IMG/VR virus record: IMGVR_UViG_3300046792_000341
Span: 1-41,413 of that record
Direction: 5' to 3' (one strand)
Length of the DNA: 41,413 nt
DNA from: a virus
This document shows positions 6,156 to 12,611 of the stretch, one piece after another. A program made the position numbers and the translations under genes. The notes below the pieces were generated by a model. That model worked only from the letters and a program-made list of their open reading frames with translations, made no database searches and was not told the origin of the DNA. How positions within the stretch are numbered: the first letter of the stretch is position 1; each line of letters starts with the position of its first letter.

Positions 6156-6592
6156 ACCCTTTTTTCATCGGGGCGCTCTTCCGATACGACTTCACGCACT
6201 TCCAGGGGAACGTTGGACCGGGGACCTCCTTCGAGATCGACCGGATAGCGACCCCGGCCATCCGTGCTGGCTTCAATGTGACGCCTTCTACTGGGATATA
6301 TGGTCTTGCCGGCTACAGCTGGGCGCACGAGGCTGGCTCTGGTGCAATCTCTTCCGCGAACTTCCAAGGCCCCGTCTTTGGAACGGGGATCGAGCACCAG
6401 TTCACGAAGTACCTGAGCCTGAAGTTGGAGTACAACTTTGAGCACTTCAACCACGCAGCTATCGGTCCGGTCCTCGCCAGCGATGGGCCGGACACGCACG
6501 TCGTCCGCCTCGGGCTCAGCTTCAACTTCGGCGGCGTGAACTATCCGGAGCCTTCTATCCAGGGACAGAGCCGTTACACGCCTCTGAAGTGA
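5942..6592 (+). CDS. Outer-membrane beta-barrel protein
   Basis: This 216-residue protein has a clear Sec signal peptide (MRTLFIGVAVGALVLAASFT, cleavage after AHA) followed by alternating amphipathic strands and aromatic girdles (FFIGALFRYDFTHF, YGLAGYSW, LSLKLEYNFEHF, VVRLGLSFNF). It resembles the OmpA-like/Omp25 eight-strand porin family common in alphaproteobacteria. A GGGGGA site at 5930-5935 sits inside the upstream nuclease gene. A 24-residue tail follows the presumed last strand. A phage protein sent to the host outer membrane could alter receptors or exclude rivals; that is inference. Confidence 0.8.
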   Translation: MRTLFIGVAVGALVLAASFTPAHAQSGARCYLEGTVSAGASLLPVSAGPSTIDLGAEGLGVSPGIGCDYILNPFFIGALFRYDFTHFQGNVGPGTSFEIDRIATPAIRAGFNVTPSTGIYGLAGYSWAHEAGSGAISSANFQGPVFGTGIEHQFTKYLSLKLEYNFEHFNHAAIGPVLASDGPDTHVVRLGLSFNFGGVNYPEPSIQGQSRYTPLK

Positions 6593-6644
6593 CATCTTGC
6601 TTCGAGCACGTATCTTCAACAAGAGCAAATTCAAGGAGATCAAT

Positions 6645-6800
6645 ATGGCCAAAAAGCACCCGGGGTTCAAAGCCGTCCAATCTAAGATCCAAAAGGAAGG
6701 CTACAGCAAGAGAGCCGCGGGTGCAATCTTGGCAAATAAGACCCGGCATGCTTCGTCTTCGGCAAAGAAGTCCAACCCCAGATTGAGGAGAGTCAAATGA
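6645..6800 (+). CDS. Small basic conserved phage protein
   Basis: MAKKHPGFKAVQSKIQKEGY follows AAGGAGA at 6632-6638. The frame also opens upstream at 6597, but that start lacks a site. The 51 residues are Lys/Arg/Ala-rich with a helical centre (SKRAAGAILANKTRHA) and the ending NPRLRRVK. Very similar short proteins occur in many phages of Gram-negative bacteria (recalled pattern, not searched). Charge suggests nucleic-acid binding. The stop overlaps the next start (ATGA). Confidence 0.65.
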   Translation: MAKKHPGFKAVQSKIQKEGYSKRAAGAILANKTRHASSSAKKSNPRLRRVK

Positions 6801-7036
6801 GCTGGTCAATCAACATCTATATTCGCCAGAGGGATCGGCTCATGCTCACCGAGCCCCCGTTCAACCTTCCTGCCCCGATCCAGGATGTGATCATCCCGGC
6901 CATCGAGGCCGCCAGCAAGCGGGACGACACGATCTTCCACGTGGAGGGAAGCGGGCACCAAGCCACCGGGAAGGACCACAATATTACCACGGTCAACCTC
7001 AGAGTCGAGCCGATCACAGTCGTAGGAATGGTCTGA
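6797..7036 (+). CDS. Hypothetical protein, 79 residues
   Basis: It begins MSWSINIYIRQRDRLMLTEP in an ATGA overlap, with GAGGAGAG at 6784-6791. The sequence suggests strand, long helix (PAPIQDVIIPAIEAASKRDD), then two strands (TIFHVEGSGH and TTVNLRVEPITVVGMV), a compact alpha/beta fold. No family is recognised. The end overlaps the following start (TGATG at 7034). Confidence 0.6.
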   Translation: MSWSINIYIRQRDRLMLTEPPFNLPAPIQDVIIPAIEAASKRDDTIFHVEGSGHQATGKDHNITTVNLRVEPITVVGMV

Positions 7037-7203
7037 TGCCAGTCAAATCCAAATCTCAGGGTCGCTTGATGGCCGCAGCCGCACATACTAAGGGTGGCTT
7101 CGGCGGAGTCTCGCAGAAGGTCGGTCGGGAGTTCGTGCCCAAGGGAAGCCATATACCCCGAGGACTCCCATCGAAGGTGAAGCAAAAGAGGAGAAAAAAA
7201 TGA
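7036..7203 (+). CDS. Small basic phage protein, 55 residues
   Basis: MPVKSKSQGRLMAAAAHTKG opens at 7036 in a TGATG overlap and runs to TGA at 7201. The start MPVKSKSQ-RLMAAAA, a central GGVSQKVGREFVPKG and a Lys/Arg-rich end match a widespread type of short phage protein usually found near replication genes (recalled pattern). Its length, context and coupling support it. Function unknown; the strong positive charge suggests DNA or RNA contact. The 88 bases after it hold no gene or clear hairpin. Confidence 0.6.
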   Translation: MPVKSKSQGRLMAAAAHTKGGFGGVSQKVGREFVPKGSHIPRGLPSKVKQKRRKK

Positions 7204-7291
7204 TCTGATGCTCAGGCTCTGGCGGGCGCCGCACGTCCTCCCGGTGTGATCCCCGGTGTCCGTCAGACCTCTCTCACCTGAAAGGATCAAC

Positions 7292-8086
7292 ATGGCCTTC
7301 TTCCAGAAAACATCCGCCGCCCCGATCTCACGCCTCCGGGCAGCTATCCAGTCCGCCTCCCGCCACGACATCCTGCACTCCCTGCCGGACCGCTTTGCGG
7401 AGCTCGTGACCTCCTTCGAGAACATCAACGTGCACCCGGACTACCGGGCAGACGTCTACGCCCTGCTCGCTGGGGCCGTCAAGATCAGCAACTCCGTCCT
7501 CGACCACACCTACCCTGCCAAGGACGCCTTGTTGGAGATCACCAACCTCATGGTGATGCTCCCCCGGATGATCCACCACCTGACGAATAGGCCAACAACC
7601 ACCGGCTTCGCCATCATGGTGCCCGGGACCAAGCAAATCTACCCCCAGGTCTTCAGCACAGAAAACGAGGGGAACCGGCAGTTGGGAGCCTTGCAGAAGC
7701 TCGGGGCCTTCTCCAGCGCAATGGTGGTCCCTGTGCAGATCACCTCGGACCATGCCATCAGGCCAGACCAACCCGTTGAGGACACCCAGCACCAGCCCCA
7801 GGCTTGGGCTCCTCAAATCCCCGCCGGCGTCCGCCCGAGCATCCCCGTGCACGACTTCGAGCCTATTTCTCCACAGGAGGTCAAAGACCGCATTGATGAT
7901 ATGGAAAAGTGGGACTTCCTAGGTCCGCAGGAGCTTGAGACGATAGAGGCCCCTGTCGAAACGCCCCAAATTTCGCCCCTGGCGGCCGTTTCGCCAGAAG
8001 GCCCTGCCCCCCAGGCACAAGGCGAAACGGCGCCCACGGCCAAATCTGCCCCCGTAGCGTTGAACCCAAGCGAGGCCACGCCATGA
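7292..8086 (+). CDS. Hypothetical protein upstream of Sak4-like ATPase
   Basis: The 264-residue protein starts MAFFQKTSAAPISRLRAAIQ, after AAAGGA at 7279-7284. A GTG at 7256 in the same frame lacks a site. Residues 1-150 look helical then alpha/beta (SVLDHTYPAKDALLEITNLM). Residues 170-264 are Pro/Gln/Ala-rich with a short acidic helix (QEVKDRIDDMEKWDF) and are probably disordered. No family is recognised. It overlaps the ATPase gene by four bases (ATGA), so the two are likely made together, and the tail could tether the ATPase. Confidence 0.6.
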   Translation: MAFFQKTSAAPISRLRAAIQSASRHDILHSLPDRFAELVTSFENINVHPDYRADVYALLAGAVKISNSVLDHTYPAKDALLEITNLMVMLPRMIHHLTNRPTTTGFAIMVPGTKQIYPQVFSTENEGNRQLGALQKLGAFSSAMVVPVQITSDHAIRPDQPVEDTQHQPQAWAPQIPAGVRPSIPVHDFEPISPQEVKDRIDDMEKWDFLGPQELETIEAPVETPQISPLAAVSPEGPAPQAQGETAPTAKSAPVALNPSEATP

Positions 8087-8955
8087 CGCCGCAAATCGTA
8101 GGGGCCATTAAGCCCGAACCTCAAACAATCCAGGCTCCCGCCGTGCTTCTGATGGGAGAAACTGGCGGGGGTAAGACCCACTCCGTGGTGACGCTCCTGG
8201 AGGCCGGGCTCGAGGTCTTCCTCATTGGGACGGAGCCGACGTTTCTCGACTCCATCTTGGATGCCATCGGAGAGCGGAAGGAGTTGCTCGCCCGCTTCTA
8301 CTGGAAGGCGATACAGCCTGCCCGGGTTGGCATCAAGGGTCTTCAGGCCATGGTCCTTCAGATCTCCAAGATGGCCTATGATGACCTGAGCAAGCTGCGG
8401 CCGGACAATATGCGTAGCAACGCGCAGCTGATCACGTTCCTTTCCACGCTCGAGGACTTCGTTGACGATAGGACTGATAAACATTTTGGCTCTGTTGAGT
8501 CCTGGGGTCCACAGCGAGCTCTTGTGGTGGATAGCTTATCTGGTCTCAATCTTATGGCTATGGATCTCACTATAGGGAACAAGGTGACGGCCCATCAGGG
8601 CGAGTGGGGCATTGCCATGGGGACTTTGGAGAAGCTCCTCCATAATCTTACCTCGAACCTGCGGTGTTTCTTCATTCTGATCGCGCACACGGAGAGGGAG
8701 GGAGATGAGCTCTCCCAGGGCACGAAGATCATGGTCTCGACCCTGGGGAAGAAGCTGGCCCCGAAGATCCCTCGGTTCTTCTCCGAGGTCGTACTCGCAT
8801 ACCGCGAGGGGGATAAGTTTCTGTGGTCAACTATGGCTACAGGTGTAGTTCTGAAGAAGCGGGCTCTCCCGCTCGACGGAAAGCTTCAACCATCATTCAA
8901 GCCGATTGTTGAAGCTCATCATCGCCGCCTGGCGATGCTTGCAAAGCAGGCTTGA
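8083..8955 (+). CDS. Sak4-like RecA-fold ATPase
   Basis: This 290-residue P-loop ATPase has Walker A GETGGGKT at residues 25-32, a Walker B-like stretch RALVVDSLSGL near residue 145, and a later FFILIAHTERE segment resembling the sensor region. This layout fits the AAA_24/Sak4 group of phage RecA-fold proteins, which bind single-stranded DNA and promote annealing. It lies between an unknown coupled gene and an SSB-like gene and downstream of a Cas4-like nuclease, the usual company of such recombinases. Confidence 0.7.
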   Translation: MTPQIVGAIKPEPQTIQAPAVLLMGETGGGKTHSVVTLLEAGLEVFLIGTEPTFLDSILDAIGERKELLARFYWKAIQPARVGIKGLQAMVLQISKMAYDDLSKLRPDNMRSNAQLITFLSTLEDFVDDRTDKHFGSVESWGPQRALVVDSLSGLNLMAMDLTIGNKVTAHQGEWGIAMGTLEKLLHNLTSNLRCFFILIAHTEREGDELSQGTKIMVSTLGKKLAPKIPRFFSEVVLAYREGDKFLWSTMATGVVLKKRALPLDGKLQPSFKPIVEAHHRRLAMLAKQA

Positions 8956-8980
8956 CTAACCGTAAGGAAAGGCTACCGTT

Positions 8981-9451
8981 ATGGGTGTATTTGATCCAGC
9001 AAAGTTTCTCGAGTCGACCACGAATGACGCCGGGAGCACTAGGCTCGACCCTATTCCCCAGGGTGAGTACCTCGCCATCATTGATGATGTCTCGTTCAGG
9101 GAGATTGAGATTACCAGGGGCGAGAACGCGGGCAAGATGAGGGTGATCATGTCCGTGAATTGGGAGATCAAGGATGATGCTTTGAAGGCCCAGCTTGATC
9201 GGACTCCAAGGGTCCGACAGGATGTTTGGCTGGACCAGGACTCGAATGGGGATTTGGACTATGCTAAGGGCAAGAACGTGGGCCTAGGTCGCCTACGGGA
9301 AGCACTTGGGCAGAACAGCCCAGGCGCGGCCTGGAGTCCGGCCATGCTGAAGGGAGCCGGTCCAGCCATGATCAGCGTCACGGAGCGGCCGGACAATAAC
9401 AACAGGGACGTGATCTATAATGATGTGAAGTCGGTCGGGACCGTAAGCTAG
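8981..9451 (+). CDS. DUF669-like single-strand DNA-binding protein
   Basis: The 156-residue protein begins MGVFDPAKFLESTTNDAGST after AAGGAAAGG. The pattern PIPQGEYLAIIDDVSF, GENAGKMRVIMSVNWEIKD and a later LGRLREALG helix is that of DUF669/OB-fold proteins that serve as phage SSBs. The C-terminal segment (ISVTERPDNNNRDVIYNDVK) also fits. It would coat single-stranded DNA for the neighbouring Sak4-like ATPase and the polymerase. Assignment rests on pattern and context, so moderate confidence. A hairpin terminator follows. Confidence 0.6.
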   Translation: MGVFDPAKFLESTTNDAGSTRLDPIPQGEYLAIIDDVSFREIEITRGENAGKMRVIMSVNWEIKDDALKAQLDRTPRVRQDVWLDQDSNGDLDYAKGKNVGLGRLREALGQNSPGAAWSPAMLKGAGPAMISVTERPDNNNRDVIYNDVKSVGTVS

Positions 9452-9458
9452 GGAGACA

Positions 9459-9497
9459 GGGGGCAGAAAGTCGGTGGCTTTCTTCCCCCTTTCATTT
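9459..9497 (+). terminator. GGGGG/GAAAG hairpin with T-rich tail
   Basis: GGGGG (9459-9463) and GAAAG (9466-9470) pair with CTTTC (9478-9482) and CCCCC (9485-9489), with one mismatch and one A-T pair between the blocks, followed by TTTCATTT. It starts eight bases after the SSB-like gene and ends before the methyltransferase ribosome binding site, so it is probably a partial terminator. A closely similar hairpin lies at 37335-37365. Confidence 0.65.
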
Positions 9498-9510
9498 GGG
9501 GAAACACCAT

Positions 9511-10881
9511 ATGCAGACCATAGATCACACCTCCATCACCATCCCCGTGCGCCAACGTAAGGAGCGGCCCCGAGGCTTTCTGGAGAAGCTCAAGGCCAGC
9601 ATCGTCAGCAAGGGGCTCATGCATCCGCTGGTGCTCTCGATCTCGGAGGCCGGCGCCTCCCTCGTCGCGGGCGAAGGCCGCCTGATTGTGCTTCGGGAGC
9701 TGCACACGGATGGCATCACCTTCGAGTTCGATGGCAAGGCCGTCCCGCACGGGCAGATCCCTTTCAGCAGAGTCGGAGACCTCTCGCCAGGGGACCTGGC
9801 TGAGGCCGAGCTCGAGGAGAACCTCCTTCGAGCTGCGCTAACGTGGCAGGAAGAGCTCGAGGCTAAGGTCCTCATCCACAATCTGCGGAAGGGGCAGAAC
9901 CCACAGCAGACGGTGATTGCGACTGCCCGGGAGATCGCCGCCGTCAAGGGCGAAGAGACCACCGTCATTGCCGAGCGGGACTCCCTCTCCCGGTCCATCT
10001 TCGTCTCCCAGCACATTGCGAACCCAAAGGTTCGCGCTGCGAAGACCCTCAACGAGGCCTCCAAAATTGCTCTGGATCAGCTCGAGGCTGGCTTCAAGAC
10101 GAACCTGCTGGCCCACAATCCCACGCAGTCGCAGCATACGCTCATCAAGGGAGATCTGCTCACAGTCCTTCCGGACATGGAGACGGGGAGCTTTGATCTG
10201 ATCTTGGCGGACCCGCCCTATGGGATCAACGCGGACGAGTATAGAACCATCACCAAAATTGCCGGGGAGAAAAAGCACCATGAGGGGCACTTCTACAAGG
10301 ACGACGAGGGGCATTCCGATCTCATCTGCAACACGATCTTCCGTCAAGGCTTTCGTCTCCTTCGTCCTCGCGGTCTTCTCTTTCTCTTTTGTGACGTTGA
10401 TCGTTTTGCTAAGCTTCGTGAAGTTGCCATGATGCAGGGCTTTAGCTCCTGGCGGACTCCGATCATCTGGCATAAGACGGGGGCAAATGCGGGCTTCGCA
10501 CCCTGGGGCGCCGGCGGCTTTATTCGAAGCTACGAGATGCTGCTCTTCCTCAGCAAGGGGCGGAAGACCCTGACGATGCCGGGCGGCCAGGACGTGCTCC
10601 CCTTCACCCGAGTTCATCACACCGACCGCATTCATGCCGCGGAGAAGCCGGCTGGCCTCATCTCCCGCCTGATTCAGCTCTCCTGTATCCCCGGAGACTC
10701 AGTGCTTGACCCGTGCTGTGGCTCAGGTGTCATCTTCGAAGCTGCTTCTGCCTGTAGCGTGGTGGCGACGGGAATTGAGATTGACCCAGAATACCATGCG
10801 TTTTCCGCAAGCCGACTCCTTGCCACTGTGGAGACTGAGGAAGACCTTCCAGAAGATACCACAGCAGGAATGGAGGGCTGA
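9511..10881 (+). CDS. ParB-like domain fused to DNA methyltransferase
   Basis: The N-terminal part (residues 1-100: ITIPVRQRKERP, LKASIVSKGLMHPLVLS, AGEGRLIVLRELH) is the ParB/sulfiredoxin-type domain, followed by a helical linker. The C-terminal part is a beta-class N4/N6 methyltransferase: catalytic DPPYG at 234-238 comes before the S-adenosylmethionine-binding DPCCGSG at 400-406. The ATG at 9511 is chosen for GGGGA at 9498-9502; a TTG at 9496 would add five residues. Such fusions occur in phages and may protect phage DNA from restriction. Target site unknown. It overlaps the next gene by one base. Confidence 0.8.
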   Translation: MQTIDHTSITIPVRQRKERPRGFLEKLKASIVSKGLMHPLVLSISEAGASLVAGEGRLIVLRELHTDGITFEFDGKAVPHGQIPFSRVGDLSPGDLAEAELEENLLRAALTWQEELEAKVLIHNLRKGQNPQQTVIATAREIAAVKGEETTVIAERDSLSRSIFVSQHIANPKVRAAKTLNEASKIALDQLEAGFKTNLLAHNPTQSQHTLIKGDLLTVLPDMETGSFDLILADPPYGINADEYRTITKIAGEKKHHEGHFYKDDEGHSDLICNTIFRQGFRLLRPRGLLFLFCDVDRFAKLREVAMMQGFSSWRTPIIWHKTGANAGFAPWGAGGFIRSYEMLLFLSKGRKTLTMPGGQDVLPFTRVHHTDRIHAAEKPAGLISRLIQLSCIPGDSVLDPCCGSGVIFEAASACSVVATGIEIDPEYHAFSASRLLATVETEEDLPEDTTAGMEG

Positions 10882-12599
10882 TGGAAGACCTGTTCAAAGG
10901 AACAAGCGGCCCACAGGATGCGAAGGTGCTTCTAGTCGGAGAAGCCTACGGTGAAGAGGAGCACCGGGAGGGCAAGCCTTTTGTCGGCACCAGCGGCTGG
11001 TTCCTCAACAAGATGCTGAAGGAGGCCGGGCTCAACCGAGACGCAGTCCTCTGCACGAACGTCATCAACAGGCGGCCGCCGGCCAACGACTTCAACCACT
11101 TCCTCACATCAAAAGAGCAGAGCAAAGGAGCGAAAAGTGTCCTCGGAATACGTGCCGGCGCTGACCTTCATCAGGGAGTGGCTGCGCTTTCGCGACTCGT
11201 CGAAGCTGTCAATCCGTCCCTTATCATTGCCGCAGGAAATTGGCCACTATGGGCTCTTTCGCCTCACGCTGTGGTCAAGACAGTCAAAGGCTATCAGCAC
11301 CCTACTGGCATTGCCAACTGGAGAGGAAGTCAAACGTACGCTCGAGATGCTCGAGCTGATGGAAGCAAGCGCCCGCTCCTTCCAATCTACCATCCTGCAG
11401 CCATTACCAGGGAGTACAAGCTTCGGGCCGTGACGGTGCATGACCTGGGGGCCCGGGCCGCCCGCTTCCTCCGGGGAAACACAAAGTGGGAAGCCCCGAC
11501 TGTTTGGGTCCAACACAAGCCCGACTACGTCACCGTGATGCAGTTCCTCCAGAGCTTCAAGGAAAAACATGGCTGGCTTTCGGTCGACATCGAGACTTAT
11601 CGACGGAGATGGATCTCGTGCGTCGGTCTCGCAGACTCCGCGCGGTCTGGCCTTTGCATACCGTTTTTTTCCTTTTCCCCTGAAGGGAGATACATTCCTT
11701 ATTGGACCTCAGAGCAAGAAATTTCGATTTGGCAGGTCCTCCGGGAAGTTCTTCAGGACCCTAGGACCCGTATCATTGGTCAAAACTTTGGCTATGACAC
11801 CCAATTCTTTTACCGTTGGTACGATATACACGCTCTCGTTTCCTTTGACACTATGGTCGCACACCATCTACTTTACCCAGGAACACCCAAGGGTCTGGAT
11901 GACCTTGCCTCCCTGTACTGCGACCATTACTGTTTCTGGAAGAAGGAGTCTCAGGACTGGGACACTAAGGAGTTTGGAGCTGAAGCTCACTGGCTCTACA
12001 ACGTCAAAGACTGTCTTTACACTTTCGAGGTGGCCATGGAGCTTCAAGAGATCCTCAAGGCTGAGAGCATGGAGGATCTTTATGCCTTCCAGCTGGAGCA
12101 ATGGGGGCTCGCCCGGCGCATGACGCTACGAGGCATTGGCTACGACCAACGCTACGTAGCCCAGTGTCGAAAGGAGATCCAGGTCGACAGGGAGAGGACC
12201 ACTGCCTGGCTCGAAGAGGCCATGCCCGAGAACGTCCGCTTTGCTCCGTCCGGCATCCCATGGTACCAGTCTCCGACCTTTATGGCCAAGCTCTTCTACG
12301 AGACCTTCGGCTTTGATAAGAAGTTCCACAAGAAGACCAAGAAGCCGACCATGGATGACAGTGCCCTGCTGGCCCTCCAGGAGCAGCATCCCTGGCTCAC
12401 GAACCTCTTCACGCACCTTCAGCATCTCCGGAGCATCGACGTCTTCACGTCGCATTTCCTCGATGCTAGACCCAGTGCAGATGGCAACATGCACTGCCAG
12501 TTTAATCCCGCGCACCCAGAGACTTTCCGTTGGTCCAGCTCTGCAACTGGCTTCGGAGAAGGAACGAACCTGCAGAATCTACCAACCGTAAAGGACTAA
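10881..12599 (+). CDS. UDG-like domain, exonuclease and N-terminal part of family A DNA polymerase
   Basis: This is the first part of a split polymerase. Residues 15-190 resemble uracil-DNA glycosylase family 4 (GEAYGEEE at 20-27, PFVG, HPA at 171-173), but C58 is the only cysteine there, so the family's Fe-S cluster is absent. Residues 225-400 are a DEDDy 3'-5' exonuclease: D236/E238 (VDIET), N302/D306 (NFGYD) and Y373/D377 (YNVKD). The thumb and early palm follow, ending RWSSSATGFGEGTNLQNLP plus TVKD and TAA. Polymerase motifs A, B and C are missing here and are encoded at 14353-15156. Start in a TGATGG overlap. Confidence 0.85.
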   Translation: MEDLFKGTSGPQDAKVLLVGEAYGEEEHREGKPFVGTSGWFLNKMLKEAGLNRDAVLCTNVINRRPPANDFNHFLTSKEQSKGAKSVLGIRAGADLHQGVAALSRLVEAVNPSLIIAAGNWPLWALSPHAVVKTVKGYQHPTGIANWRGSQTYARDARADGSKRPLLPIYHPAAITREYKLRAVTVHDLGARAARFLRGNTKWEAPTVWVQHKPDYVTVMQFLQSFKEKHGWLSVDIETYRRRWISCVGLADSARSGLCIPFFSFSPEGRYIPYWTSEQEISIWQVLREVLQDPRTRIIGQNFGYDTQFFYRWYDIHALVSFDTMVAHHLLYPGTPKGLDDLASLYCDHYCFWKKESQDWDTKEFGAEAHWLYNVKDCLYTFEVAMELQEILKAESMEDLYAFQLEQWGLARRMTLRGIGYDQRYVAQCRKEIQVDRERTTAWLEEAMPENVRFAPSGIPWYQSPTFMAKLFYETFGFDKKFHKKTKKPTMDDSALLALQEQHPWLTNLFTHLQHLRSIDVFTSHFLDARPSADGNMHCQFNPAHPETFRWSSSATGFGEGTNLQNLPTVKD

Positions 12600-12611
12600 C
12601 GGGGGACTGAT

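Noticed and set aside
5918-6670. A 250-codon minus-strand frame opposite the outer-membrane gene
   Set aside because: The barrel protein on the plus strand has a signal peptide and strong ribosome binding site; the antisense frame has neither.
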